The notes under the pieces were generated by a model, which made no database searches, was not told the DNA's origin, and saw only the letters and a list, made by a program, of their open reading frames with translations. A stretch of DNA of 64,000 bases from contig NZ_CP146612.1 in the NCBI RefSeq assembly GCF_037094495.1, positions 992,001 to 1,056,000 of the forward strand, written 5' to 3'. How positions within the stretch are numbered: position 1 is the first letter of the stretch; every line of letters starts with the position of its first letter. Positions 24,030 to 35,575 of the stretch are shown here, piece after piece. The DNA is from Dehalogenimonas sp. W (lineage in GTDB: Bacteria; Chloroflexota; Dehalococcoidia; Dehalococcoidales; Dehalococcoidaceae). Made by a program: the position numbers and the translations under genes.

Positions 24030-24798
24030 AATCAATCCTTTCCGGATGTGCATACACATTCATCCGGTGCCCGCGGACAAAACCGATGAGCGTGATGCCC
24101 AGCTTTTCCGCCAGTTTGACGCCGGAATCGGTCGGGGCACTGCGGGAAACCAGTACCGGCATACGCCGTCGGGCGGTTTTCAACAGTATTTCAGATGATA
24201 TCCGGCCGCTGACCAGTAACATCTTATCGCCGGTGGCGATGTTATCCAGCAGACAGCGGCCGAAAACCTTATCCACGGCGTTGTGCCGCCCGATGTCTTC
24301 GGAGAACAGTTCAATTGTATCACCGCAGGCCAGCGCCGCGGCATGGACGCCGCCGGTGGATTTGAAGATTTCACTTTGCTCCTGAAACGCCCGCATCAGG
24401 CGGTATATCTGTCCGGGCCGGACGGTGAGCGATGATTCCACCGGTGGGCTGGCGACGTCGGCGGCGGAATAAAAGGTCGCGCCGCGGCCGCAACCGGAAG
24501 AGATGAAGCGCTTCCAGATTCGTCCGGCTTCGCCCCGGTCCCGGGCAATGACCCGTGCGATCCCGCGGGTCTCATCAAGGGTCAGCGACAGGATATCCCC
24601 GGCGTTTTCTATCAGGCCTTCGGCGGCCAGAAATCCCGCGGCGAGATAACGTTCTTCCGCAGGGGAACACAGCATGGTGACCAGTTCCGTATCGTTGAAA
24701 AAAATAGTCAGGGCCGCTTCCCGCACCACCTCATCCTCCAGCGATTCGGGTGAGTTTTCGTTGATTCGGGTGATTGACAGCGACACGGTGTTTTCCAT
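24019..24798 (-). CDS. fdhD: Formate dehydrogenase accessory sulfurtransferase FdhD
   Basis: Passes sulfur to the molybdenum/tungsten cofactor of formate dehydrogenase-type enzymes; in Dehalococcoidia such an enzyme is part of the respiratory complex. The 259-residue protein has FdhD signatures LCSPAEERYLAAGFLAAEGLI, GGVHAAALACGD, SEDIGRHNAVDKVFG and LVSGRISSEIL. The loop normally holding a CxxC has only one Cys (SSGCGRGATF). It follows the methyltransferase gene with a 3-base gap. Confidence 0.92.
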   Translation of the reverse strand: MENTVSLSITRINENSPESLEDEVVREAALTIFFNDTELVTMLCSPAEERYLAAGFLAAEGLIENAGDILSLTLDETRGIARVIARDRGEAGRIWKRFISSGCGRGATFYSAADVASPPVESSLTVRPGQIYRLMRAFQEQSEIFKSTGGVHAAALACGDTIELFSEDIGRHNAVDKVFGRCLLDNIATGDKMLLVSGRISSEILLKTARRRMPVLVSRSAPTDSGVKLAEKLGITLIGFVRGHRMNVYAHPERIDYAE

Positions 24799-24801
24799 GG
24801 A

Positions 24802-25473
24802 TCAGCGGTCCTTGTCGGCGGAGATGATTTGAAACATGCCCCCGAGGGGCGTTTTCTTTTCCTGCAGATTCAAACCGGCCGCCGCCACTTCAGCCGCCAG
24901 TTCGCCCCGCATCATCTTATAGGCGATGTCATGTTCAAACACGCGGACAAAGGCGCCGATGGTCTGACGGGCCGGGAAATAACGGGGCAGGTGGTAATCC
25001 AGCGTCAGGAATTTACCTCCGGGTTTGAGTACCCGCAATACCTCTTTTAAAGCGGCTGCCCGGATATCCTTCGGAATTTCGTGCAGCCCGTAAGAGCAGA
25101 TGACGTGGTTAAAGGAATTGTCGCTGAAAGGCAGGCTGTCCACGCTGGCGAGCTGAAAGCTGACCCAGGAAGCCACGACCTTCTTCCTGGCCACCGCCAG
25201 CATATCCGGGGATAGGTCCACACCGGTAACGTGGCCCTGATCCACTTCAGGGGCGATGATGGCCGTGGTGGAGCCGGTGCCGCAACAGATATCCAGCACC
25301 CGGTCGGAAGATTTAATCCCGGCCATATTGACGAAATTCTGCCGGAAACGTTTTTCGCCGCCGAAGGGCAGGAAAGAGATGGTGACCACCCGGTCATAGA
25401 GCCGGGACCAGCGCCGCCAGAAAGATACGCTGTAATATTCAGGAGTTTTTACGGGTGAAGTTGTTTCTGCCAT
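24802..25473 (-). CDS. SAM-dependent methyltransferase
   Basis: A 223-residue class I methyltransferase; the ATG at 25473 has GGAG six bases upstream. Motif I is LDICCGTGSTT followed by VTGVDLSPDMLAVAR, and LKPGGKFLTLDYHLPR is the post-motif. The N terminus FWRRWSRLYDRVV is UbiE-like. It heads the operon with fdhD and nadA and is divergent from the rRNA promoter. Substrate unknown; it is a fourth UbiE-like methyltransferase in the window. Confidence 0.85.
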   Translation of the reverse strand: MAETTSPVKTPEYYSVSFWRRWSRLYDRVVTISFLPFGGEKRFRQNFVNMAGIKSSDRVLDICCGTGSTTAIIAPEVDQGHVTGVDLSPDMLAVARKKVVASWVSFQLASVDSLPFSDNSFNHVICSYGLHEIPKDIRAAALKEVLRVLKPGGKFLTLDYHLPRYFPARQTIGAFVRVFEHDIAYKMMRGELAAEVAAAGLNLQEKKTPLGGMFQIISADKDR

Positions 25474-25624
25474 GTACGCTCCATCATTTTTGTTATATAA
25501 GGAAGATAATGGCATTATAGATATCCCAAGCCGGGTAAGGCAAGCCCCGCCGAGACCGGGCGGCGGATTTTAGATTTTGCTAAAAAAAAGTCGCAGAAGA
25601 GTTGCGCTAAAGCTGACTGTACCC

Positions 25625-25654
25625 TTGACATGGTTTGGTGGGCTATGCTATTAT
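25625..25654 (+). promoter_or_regulatory. rRNA promoter
   Basis: TTGACA at 25625-25630, spacer 18, TATTAT at 25649-25654. It would give a leader of about 165 bases before the 23S gene. Confidence 0.8.
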
Positions 25655-25725
25655 TCTCTTCGCGTTTGAAAATATGATGATAAACAACAGAGCAACATAG
25701 AGCGCAGGAAACGGTGTTAACCAAG

Positions 25726-25762
25726 ACGGCTTGGTGATAAACACCAGGCCGTTTCTTATTTA
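25726..25762 (+). terminator. Terminator-like hairpin in the 23S leader
   Basis: An 11-bp stem ACGGCTTGGTG / CACCAGGCCGT (one G-T pair) with an ATAAA loop, then TTTCTTATTTA. It lies between the rRNA promoter and the 23S processing stem, so it could act as an attenuator or be a remnant terminator. Confidence 0.55.
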
Positions 25763-25825
25763 TAATGAACCTTTAAAACTGAATATCGCCAACAAAGAAT
25801 AGTAAGGTTATCTCAAATCTGAAGC

Positions 25826-28781
<2,956 letters not shown>

Positions 28782-28852
28782 CTTCAGAGTTGAGATAACT
28801 GAATTATTTGAAGGCGATATTTAGAAGGTTCACATTAACATTGTTAAAGAGT

Positions 28853-28973
28853 CTTCTGGTGATTAGAGCGATGTGGCACCACCCGTTCCCATCCCGAACA
28901 CGGCCGTGAAACGCATCAGCGCAGACGATACTGAGGGGGCGACCCCTTGTGGAAAATATGCCATTGCCAGGAG
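28853..28973 (+). rRNA. 5S ribosomal RNA
   Basis: About 120 bases, starting at the stem strand TCTTCTGGT and ending GCCAGGAGA, with the conserved CACCCGTTCCCATCCCGAAC loop. It follows 23S by about 70 bases. TTTTTATATTTT immediately after the closing stem may help terminate. Confidence 0.95.
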
Positions 28974-28992
28974 ACTTTTTATATTTTACTCG

Positions 28993-29020
28993 CAGCCTTG
29001 TCTTTAGACAGGGCTGTTGG
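28993..29020 (+). terminator. Possible second terminator after 5S
   Basis: Stem CAGCCTTGTC / GACAGGGCTG with a TTTA loop, followed by TTGGTATTT; the U-tract is weak. Confidence 0.45.
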
Positions 29021-29102
29021 TATTTCCGCGGCAATTACGGCCGATATTGGTGTCAACGCGCGGGTCAACTGTGATAGAGTAATAACGGAGGCTGAGTATA
29101 TT

Positions 29103-30119
29103 ATGATTGTGGAAATGAAAACCGGTGCCCCCGGGTTTGAGGTGGATGCCGTGGTGGATAAAGCTAAGTTGCTGGGATTGAACGTTCAGCTTAACCTGGG
29201 TACCGATAAGGTAGTGGTAGCCCTGTTGGGGAGCAACACCGGTTTTATCGACACCGACCAGTTTGCCGTACTGCCGGGGGTGGAAAGCGTCACCCGGATA
29301 ATGAAGCCGTATAAGCTGGCTTCCCGGGAATTCCGGAAGCAGAATTCTGTGGTGACTATTAACGACGTTCAGGTCGGCGGTCAACAGCTTGTGGTGATGG
29401 CCGGCCCGTGCGCGGTGGAAAGTGAAGCGCAATTGACCGAAGCAGCCGGTGTGGTTAAAGATGCCGGAGCGGTTATCCTCCGCGGCGGTGCCTTTAAGCC
29501 CCGCACCTCACCTTTTAGTTTTCAGGGGTTGAAGCAAGCCGGTTTGGAATTGCTGGACAAGACGCGGCAGAATTTCGGTCTGCCGGTTATTACTGAAGTT
29601 GTGGACGCACAAGATGCCGAGATGATGGCTGATTACGTGGATATTTTTCAGGTTGGCTCCCGGAATATGCAGAACTATTCACTGTTGACCTGCCTGGGCA
29701 AAATCCGGCGGCCGGTGGTGCTGAAACGCGGTTTCGCCTGCACCATCACTGAGTGGCTGACCGCGGCGGACTACCTGCTGTCTGAAGGTAATGAACAGGT
29801 AATCCTGTGTGAGCGGGGCATCAGGACCTTTGAGGATTCTACCCGCTTTTCACTGGATATATCTTCCATCCCGGTGATTAAAAAATACTCTCACTTACCG
29901 CTGGTGGTGGATCCCAGTCATGCGGCCGGGCATTATTCACTGGTGCCGGCACTGGCCAAGGCCGCGATCGCTGCCGGAGCCGACGGCCTTTTGATTGAAA
30001 TGCATCCCGACCCGCGCAAAGCGCTGGTGGACGGTATTCAGTCATTGTCGCCGTCAGATTTCCGGCAGCTGATGGCTGATCTAAAACCCATTGCCGCTGC
30101 CGTGGGTCGCACGTTGTAA
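29103..30119 (+). CDS. aroF: 3-deoxy-7-phosphoheptulonate (DAHP) synthase with N-terminal regulatory domain
   Basis: First enzyme of the shikimate pathway. The ATG at 29103 has GGAGG eleven bases upstream; the frame is open back into the 5S region but that part is not coding. The 338-residue protein has a ferredoxin-like/ACT-like domain (1-85) and the KDO8P-synthase-type barrel (VVMAGPCAVES, LRGGAFKPRTSPFSFQG, QVGSRNMQNYSLL, DPSHAAGH), the same layout as the Thermotoga enzyme, which is feedback-controlled through this domain. No other aro gene is adjacent. Confidence 0.94.
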   Translation: MIVEMKTGAPGFEVDAVVDKAKLLGLNVQLNLGTDKVVVALLGSNTGFIDTDQFAVLPGVESVTRIMKPYKLASREFRKQNSVVTINDVQVGGQQLVVMAGPCAVESEAQLTEAAGVVKDAGAVILRGGAFKPRTSPFSFQGLKQAGLELLDKTRQNFGLPVITEVVDAQDAEMMADYVDIFQVGSRNMQNYSLLTCLGKIRRPVVLKRGFACTITEWLTAADYLLSEGNEQVILCERGIRTFEDSTRFSLDISSIPVIKKYSHLPLVVDPSHAAGHYSLVPALAKAAIAAGADGLLIEMHPDPRKALVDGIQSLSPSDFRQLMADLKPIAAAVGRTL

Positions 30120-30138
30120 GAACTACTGGATAATAAAA

Positions 30139-30170
30139 AAAGAGGGGCTGTAATGCCCCTCTTTGTATTT
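30139..30170. terminator. Bidirectional terminator between DAHP synthase and guaB3
   Basis: AAAGAGGGGC / GCCCCTCTTT with a TGTAAT loop, TTTGTATTT on the plus side and an A-rich run on the other, so it works for both converging genes. Confidence 0.85.
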
Positions 30171-30185
30171 GTCAGGGAAATGTAA

Positions 30186-31328
30186 TTAGACGCTGTTGGA
30201 AAGCTGGTAGCTTTTGCCTTCGGTGGTGATGGCCGGAGCGATAACCATTTCGGCTTTCTGCATCTCACGGATGTCGGCAGCCCCGCAGACGCCCATAACG
30301 GTTTTCAAGGCTCCGACAAAGTTCTGGCTGCCGTCTACCATAGAAGTGGGGCCGAACAATATCTGTTCCAGTGAACTGGTGGTCCCAACCTTGATACGGG
30401 TGCCCCGGGGCAGGGAGGGGTGCGGGTGGCTCATACCCCAATGGTAACCGTGGCCAGGGGCTTCCTGAGATTTGGCGATGATGGAACCAAACATGGCGGC
30501 ATCAGCACCGGCGGCGATAGCCTTGCAGAAATCACCGCCTTTTTTGAAGCCGCCGTCAGTGATAATGGTGACATAACGGCCGGTTTCAGCTAGATAGGTT
30601 TCCCGGGCGGCGGCGCAATCCATGGTGGCGGTTATCTGCGGCACGCCCAGCCCTAATACCTCCCGTGAGGTACAGGCGGCGCCGGGGCCGACACCGACAA
30701 AAATACCGGCGACACCTTCGCGCATCAATTCCAGTGAAGCGGAATAGCTGACGGCATTCCCGACAACCACCGGGATTTTCAGGCTGGAACATAATTCGGA
30801 AAAAATCAGCCCGCGATAGCTTTTGGATACATGCCGGGCCGTGGTAACAGTGGAAGCAATCACCAGTATATCCGCTCCGGCCTCGGCAATGACCGGGGCC
30901 AGCCGCTTGGCGTTGGCCGGCATGATAGCCACGGCAGCAGTCCCGCCGGCGGCTTTGATGGCCTTGACACGCTCGGCAATGAGGTCGTCTTTAATCGGCT
31001 CGGTGTAGATTTTCTGTAATAGGGCGGTTACTTCAGATTGGGGCGTCTCGGCGATTTGGGCCAGGACGGCTTCAGCGTCATGATAACGGGCTTGAATGCC
31101 CTCGCCGTGCAGTACGGCCAGGCCGCCGAACTGAGACATTTTTATCGCCATGTTGACGTCGGTTACGGCGTCCATGGCTGCGGCGATTACCGGGATTTGG
31201 AACTCAATATCGGCGATTTTGAACCCGACATCTGTTTGCTCCGGGTTGATGGTCATGTCTCCCGGGACGATGGCGACTTCATCAAATCCGTAGGAACGGC
31301 GAAGTTCTTTGAATTGGGGATGGGTCAT
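30186..31328 (-). CDS. GuaB3-type IMP dehydrogenase family protein
   Basis: A 380-residue member of the IMPDH/GMP reductase superfamily without CBS domains. The ATG at 31328 has AAGGAGG before it. The catalytic Cys lies in GVGPGAACTSREVLGLG, and IAAAMDAVTDVNMAI and ITDGGFKKGGDFCKAIAAGAD are the IMP- and phosphate-binding stretches. It matches the actinobacterial/cyanobacterial GuaB3 layout; GuaB3 proteins have been reported to act as GMP reductases, so it may recycle GMP rather than make XMP. Confidence 0.88.
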   Translation of the reverse strand: MTHPQFKELRRSYGFDEVAIVPGDMTINPEQTDVGFKIADIEFQIPVIAAAMDAVTDVNMAIKMSQFGGLAVLHGEGIQARYHDAEAVLAQIAETPQSEVTALLQKIYTEPIKDDLIAERVKAIKAAGGTAAVAIMPANAKRLAPVIAEAGADILVIASTVTTARHVSKSYRGLIFSELCSSLKIPVVVGNAVSYSASLELMREGVAGIFVGVGPGAACTSREVLGLGVPQITATMDCAAARETYLAETGRYVTIITDGGFKKGGDFCKAIAAGADAAMFGSIIAKSQEAPGHGYHWGMSHPHPSLPRGTRIKVGTTSSLEQILFGPTSMVDGSQNFVGALKTVMGVCGAADIREMQKAEMVIAPAITTEGKSYQLSNSV

Positions 31329-31352
31329 AGAGGCCTCCTTGTTTAAGGAGCA

Positions 31353-31382
31353 ATTATAGCAACAAGGCCCTTTTATGGTCAA
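31353..31382 (-). promoter_or_regulatory. guaB3 promoter
   Basis: Minus strand TTGACC (31377-31382), spacer 18, TATAAT (31353-31358), 25 bases before the start codon. Confidence 0.75.
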
Positions 31383-31397
31383 GCAAAAACGGGTTTT

Positions 31398-33224
31398 TTA
31401 CTCCGGTCGGTCTGCTGCCGGCGCCAGCCGCGGCAGTTCAATGATGAACGAGGCACCCCCGCCGGATTGGTTTTCCGCTCTGATAGCCCCGCCGTGCTGC
31501 TTGATAACGCCGTGGCTGATGGACAACCCCAGACCGGTCCCCTGGTCAACTTCCTTGGTGGTGAAGAAGGGATCAAACAACCGGTCCAGGTTCTCCGGCG
31601 CGATGCCCGGTCCGTCGTCAGTAATGACTATTCGTACCCAGTCATTCTTCTTGTCGTAACTGGTCGTGATGGTCAGGGTTCCCCGCTGATGAGCCTTGAG
31701 CATGAAAAATTCGGCGTTAATGACGATATTCAGGAAAACCTGTTGCAATTGGAAGGCATCGGCGGTTATTTCCGGCAGGTCAGGATCCAGATGGGGGATG
31801 ACCTCAATATTGTTCAGTTTGGTGTCATAAGCCCGCAGCGCCAGCACCCGCTGGATGACTTCGTTGACGTTAAGCAGTTCTTTCACCGGGTTGTGGCGGC
31901 GGGCAAAGACCAGCAGGTTCTTGATAATCTCTGCCGACCGGCGGGCTTCCGAATGAATTATCTCCACATCTTTGCGGATATTGTCTGGCAGGGCGGATTC
32001 CAGCAGCAATTCGGAAAAGCCCAGAATGCCGGTCAGCGGATTATTGATTTCATGTGCGACCCCGGCCGCCAGTTCGCCGACTGAAGCCAGCCGGTTGGTG
32101 ACCATCAGTTGTTCCTGCATGCGGCGGCGTTCGGTAACGTCCTGAGTGATGTGGACGCTGGCGATAACCTCGCCGTCAGGGCCGAACATCGGGTAGGTGG
32201 AAACCATCGTATAGGTACCTTTTTCGGCGTTGTGGATTTCCACTTCTGCTGCCTGGCCGGTTTCCAGTGTCTTTCGGTGCGGACAGGAATGAACCGGTTC
32301 CGAGGTGCCGTGGCTGACTTCATAGCAGGTTTTGCCGATAAGTTCGCCCGGCGTCATCTTCATGGCCTGGGCGAAGGCCTGATTTACTCTCAGAATCCGG
32401 TAATTCTTATCCTGAATGGACACCGGGGTAGTGATGGCATCAAAAGTCGCCCGCCACTGTTCCGCCGCCTGGAGCAGCCGGGACTCCATTGTTTTGCGCT
32501 CGGTGATATCCCGTACTACGGAAAGGTACAGGGTGCGGCCGTCCTGCGTAACCGTCTGAGAACTTATTTCCACTGGAACCCGGCGGCCATCTTTGGTGAC
32601 ATGAATCCGCTCAAAAACCACATGTCCGTCATGGCGCAATTTCTGCTTAACGACCTCGGCGTCAGTTAATTCATTCGGGTCGTCCAGTACCTTGGGGCTG
32701 AGCAGCAGAAATTCCTCGCGGGTATAACCCATCAGTTTGCAGGCACCGTCGTTGACTTCAACAAACCCGCCGCGGCCGTCATCGCCGATTTCATGAAAAT
32801 AAATGGCGTCGCTGATACTGTTAAACAGCAGGCGGTACTTTTCCTCTGACCGGCGGATTTCCTCTTCCGCCTGGTGTCGTCGGGTGATATCGGAGATAAC
32901 GCCGAGGACACTGTGGGTTCGGGCGTCATACTCCGCTTCGGAATGGATCACCGCTATCTTCTGGTCACACGGGCGGCGGATTTTGAATTCAACATTGTAA
33001 GGTTTTTCCCCCGATATCAGTTCCGATAATGCCTGGTCCAGTATCGGACGAAACTCCGGCAACGGAATTCGTTGAATATCGGTCATCGTCAGCGGGGCAT
33101 CCGGGGACAGTCCGTAGATGCGGCGGGCATTGGCGGAAACCTCAAACCGTTTTTCGTCCAGCCGCAATTCCCAGAAGCCGAAGCCGGCAATCTGTTCCGC
33201 GCGTCTAAAAAATTCCTGTTTCAT
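31398..33224 (-). CDS. Cytosolic PAS-domain sensor histidine kinase
   Basis: A 608-residue two-component kinase with no transmembrane segment or signal. Three PAS domains are seen (about 1-115, 125-245, 255-368; each ends in a SDITRR/RDITER/QDVTER type junction). The H-box is LASVGELAAGVAHEINNPL, followed by the ATPase with NIVINAEFF, DDGPGIAPENLDRLF and GTGLGLSISHGVIKQHGG. The third PAS holds SHGTSEPVHSCPHRKTLETG, whose Cys/His could bind a redox ligand. No response regulator gene is adjacent, so its partner is elsewhere. Cytosolic PAS kinases are common near rdh genes in this class. Confidence 0.92.
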   Translation of the reverse strand: MKQEFFRRAEQIAGFGFWELRLDEKRFEVSANARRIYGLSPDAPLTMTDIQRIPLPEFRPILDQALSELISGEKPYNVEFKIRRPCDQKIAVIHSEAEYDARTHSVLGVISDITRRHQAEEEIRRSEEKYRLLFNSISDAIYFHEIGDDGRGGFVEVNDGACKLMGYTREEFLLLSPKVLDDPNELTDAEVVKQKLRHDGHVVFERIHVTKDGRRVPVEISSQTVTQDGRTLYLSVVRDITERKTMESRLLQAAEQWRATFDAITTPVSIQDKNYRILRVNQAFAQAMKMTPGELIGKTCYEVSHGTSEPVHSCPHRKTLETGQAAEVEIHNAEKGTYTMVSTYPMFGPDGEVIASVHITQDVTERRRMQEQLMVTNRLASVGELAAGVAHEINNPLTGILGFSELLLESALPDNIRKDVEIIHSEARRSAEIIKNLLVFARRHNPVKELLNVNEVIQRVLALRAYDTKLNNIEVIPHLDPDLPEITADAFQLQQVFLNIVINAEFFMLKAHQRGTLTITTSYDKKNDWVRIVITDDGPGIAPENLDRLFDPFFTTKEVDQGTGLGLSISHGVIKQHGGAIRAENQSGGGASFIIELPRLAPAADRPE

Positions 33225-33288
33225 TTCTTGATGCTTATTCAGCGGCCGATAAAATTGGTAAGATAATGGACTTTTGAGACTGATTTGT

Positions 33289-33322
33289 CAAAAAAGCGGG
33301 TGCTCCATCGGGGCACCCGCTT
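33289..33322 (-). terminator. Terminator after the glutamate-synthase-like gene
   Basis: Stem AAGCGGGTGC / GCACCCGCTT read on the minus strand, followed by TTTTGACA. It separates the gene from the downstream histidine kinase. Confidence 0.85.
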
Positions 33323-33342
33323 CAAATCGGCCTTGCTGGGAA

Positions 33343-34935
33343 TCAGCCGTCCAGGATATCCAGCGCTTCCTGCCGGTAGGCTTCCATGACGTAAGGGATG
33401 CCGGAAACCTTGGCGCATTCTTCAGTCAGTGACATCAATTCGCGGCGGGAAATCGCCGGCAAATTGAAACAGCGGGCGCCGGCCATCAGTTGCTGCAGGC
33501 CGACCCGCAGTTTTTCGGCGTAACTATAGATACCGATGGCGCCCAGCGGGATGTTCTTGATTTCATTAGCCCCGACCAGTTCCTTGACGTCTTCGTAGTG
33601 GACGAAGATTTCTTCTACCGATGCCCCGAACTGGCCGACGGTGCGCGGCAATTTGCCCTCAGCCAGCCAGCCGGTGATATTTTTACCCACCATGCCGGGA
33701 ATCATCAGGGCGCGGCCCATGCAGACGGCTTTGGTGAACGGTGCGCCCAGGGCAAGCGCCTTAAAGACGCCGTCTTCACTGGAAAAGCCGCCGGCAAAAG
33801 CCAGATCCGGCACCCGCTCGCCTTTATCCGCCAGGCGTTGGGCAAACTCCCGGGCGGCGGCGTGGAGGTAGACGCTGGGAACGCCCCACTCTTCCATCAT
33901 GCGCCACGGGCTCATGCCGGTGCCGCCGGGCGCGCCGTCAATGGTAATCAGGTCAATTTTGGCTTTGGCCCCCCATTTGATGGCCATGGCCAGTTCCCGC
34001 AGAGAATAGGCGCCGGTCTTGAGCGTAATGCGGGTGAAGCCGATCTTACGTAATCGTTCCACTTCGGCCATGAAGCTCTCTTCACTGATGAAGCCCAGGC
34101 GGCTGTGGCGTTCAAATTCCTTGAGCGAGCCGTCCTTGAACGCATCAACATTAACGTGGTCGGACGGGTCGGGGGTCACGATATAGCCGCGGCGCTGCAG
34201 TTCCCGGGCGCGTTCCAGACTGCTAACCTTGATTTCGCCGCCGATGCACTTGGCGCCCTGACCCCATTTGAGTTCAATTGTATTTAAACCGTGCTTGCTG
34301 TGAACATACTCCGCCACGCCCAGCCGGGTATCTTCCACGTTCATCTGGACTAGAATTTCCCCCATATCGCGGTGGTAACGTTTATAGGTTTCAATGCGGC
34401 GGTCCATGTCCGGGGATTTGGATACCTTGCCGTTGCCGTCAAGTTCCAGTTGCGGGTCTATCCCGCAGACATTTTCGCCGCAGACCAGGGTCACCCCGGT
34501 GATGGCGGCCCCAATGGCAAAGTGCTCCCAGTATTTACGGGCGATTTCCGTAGAGCCCAGCGCTCCGGTAAACACCGGCACGCGCATTTTAACCTTTTCG
34601 TCCCAGCCATATTCGGTGGAGGTGTCAACCCCCGGGAAAGTGGCGGTATCCGGCGTGGCGACCACGCCGTCAGGCAGGCCGCGGCCGCCAAAGGCATAAC
34701 CCTGGATATTAAAGTGGGAATAGTCAACGGGATAATCCTTGTCGGCCCCGGCGGTAACGCTGCCGAACGGGCCGGGATAAATCAGCTCCCGGCCGCGGAA
34801 GGTGGATTTGAAGACCTCGCAGTTGCCGGTGCAGTCATCGGTGCAGCGGGAGCACAACCCGCTCATGGGGACAACGTTTTTGGAACGGTTGGTGGTCTGG
34901 GTGGCGTCATTGCCGTTGGGGCGCTGTAGATTCAT
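33343..34935 (-). CDS. FMN-binding glutamate-synthase-like protein with N-terminal Cys cluster
   Basis: A 530-residue protein with the GltB-type FMN barrel (ELKWGQGAKCIGGEIK, TIDGAPGGTGMSPWRMMEEWG, GGFSSEDGVFKALALGA). The ATG at 34935 follows AAAGGAG. The N terminus has C28-x2-C31-x3-C35-x3-C39, which could hold an Fe-S cluster or zinc, and CGENVCG lies further on. No glutaminase domain is present, so it resembles the archaeal-type stand-alone synthase domain; the true reaction is not established. A strong promoter and a perfect palindrome precede it. Confidence 0.85.
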   Translation of the reverse strand: MNLQRPNGNDATQTTNRSKNVVPMSGLCSRCTDDCTGNCEVFKSTFRGRELIYPGPFGSVTAGADKDYPVDYSHFNIQGYAFGGRGLPDGVVATPDTATFPGVDTSTEYGWDEKVKMRVPVFTGALGSTEIARKYWEHFAIGAAITGVTLVCGENVCGIDPQLELDGNGKVSKSPDMDRRIETYKRYHRDMGEILVQMNVEDTRLGVAEYVHSKHGLNTIELKWGQGAKCIGGEIKVSSLERARELQRRGYIVTPDPSDHVNVDAFKDGSLKEFERHSRLGFISEESFMAEVERLRKIGFTRITLKTGAYSLRELAMAIKWGAKAKIDLITIDGAPGGTGMSPWRMMEEWGVPSVYLHAAAREFAQRLADKGERVPDLAFAGGFSSEDGVFKALALGAPFTKAVCMGRALMIPGMVGKNITGWLAEGKLPRTVGQFGASVEEIFVHYEDVKELVGANEIKNIPLGAIGIYSYAEKLRVGLQQLMAGARCFNLPAISRRELMSLTEECAKVSGIPYVMEAYRQEALDILDG

Positions 34936-34960
34936 AATTAAATCTCCTTTTTTAATGCCC

Positions 34961-35025
34961 ATATACGGCAATATACTGCCGTATATTACGGGCCTATTAT
35001 TACCACCATATTACATGCTTGTCAA
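34961..35025 (-). promoter_or_regulatory. Promoter and 26-bp palindromic operator
   Basis: TTGACA on the minus strand (35020-35025), then TAATAA 17 bases on (34997-35002). Downstream of it a perfect inverted repeat ATATACGGCA-N6-TGCCGTATAT (34961-34986) lies just after the expected start of transcription. It resembles a dimeric repressor site. The rest of 35026-35145 shows nothing recognisable. Confidence 0.7.
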
Positions 35026-35145
35026 ACGCCGGATATGAAAAGGCGATGTCTAAAAGCGGGGTGGTCAGGCAGGAGTTGGGAGTGGTTGTTAAACGGCAAG
35101 AAAGACCAAATATTGTCAATAAAGACACCGCAAAAGAACAGCGGG

Positions 35146-35505
35146 CTATTCGGCGATGAACTTGATGGACAGGGAGTTTACGCAGTGGCGAGTGTCCTTG
35201 GGGGTAAAGTGTTCACCGGTAAAAACATGGCCCAGATGGCCGCCGCAGGCGGCACAGATTATCTCAGTCCGCCGACCATCGGCGTCAGGCACTCTGGTAA
35301 CCCGTCCCGGAATCTCTTGATCAAAACTAGGCCAGCCGCAGCCGGAGTGGAACTTGCTGCCGGATTGATACAGCGGGGTGTTACAACGACGGCAGACGTA
35401 GGTTCCCGGCGCGGTGGTGTTTTCATATTCGCCGGTGAACGGGGGCTCGGTGCCTTTACGCAGAATGACTTCTTCTTCCGCAGACGTCAGTTTATTGAAT
35501 TCCAC
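35146..35505 (-). CDS. msrB: Peptide-methionine (R)-S-oxide reductase
   Basis: Repairs oxidised methionine, cytosolic. The 119-residue protein has the two zinc CxxC pairs (CRRC, CAAC), [15 protein letters not shown]-like block ([15 protein letters not shown]) and the catalytic Cys in [10 protein letters not shown]. It is divergent from the PatB-type gene with a short shared promoter region. Confidence 0.96.
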   Translation of the reverse strand: MEFNKLTSAEEEVILRKGTEPPFTGEYENTTAPGTYVCRRCNTPLYQSGSKFHSGCGWPSFDQEIPGRVTRVPDADGRRTEIICAACGGHLGHVFTGEHFTPKDTRHCVNSLSIKFIAE

Positions 35506-35524
35506 GTTTTCACCTCCCTCGTTC

Positions 35525-35539
35525 TATAATGACATTATA
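35525..35539. promoter_or_regulatory. Palindromic shared -10 element between msrB and the PatB-type gene
   Basis: TATAAT-GAC-ATTATA reads TATAAT on both strands, so one 15-bp palindrome could supply the -10 box for both divergent genes. No strong -35 is seen for either. Confidence 0.5.
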
Positions 35540-35575
35540 AACTCTTTTTCAGGCAACACGACAACAGGAGTAAGT

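Noticed and set aside
25516-25825. A 16S rRNA or tRNA upstream of 23S
   Set aside because: Only the promoter, a hairpin and the processing stem are present; no tRNA-like cloverleaf or 16S end was seen.
28947-29102. N-terminal extension of DAHP synthase back into the 5S region
   Set aside because: It would overlap the 5S 3' end and a hairpin; the ATG at 29103 has a ribosome site and matches the family N terminus.
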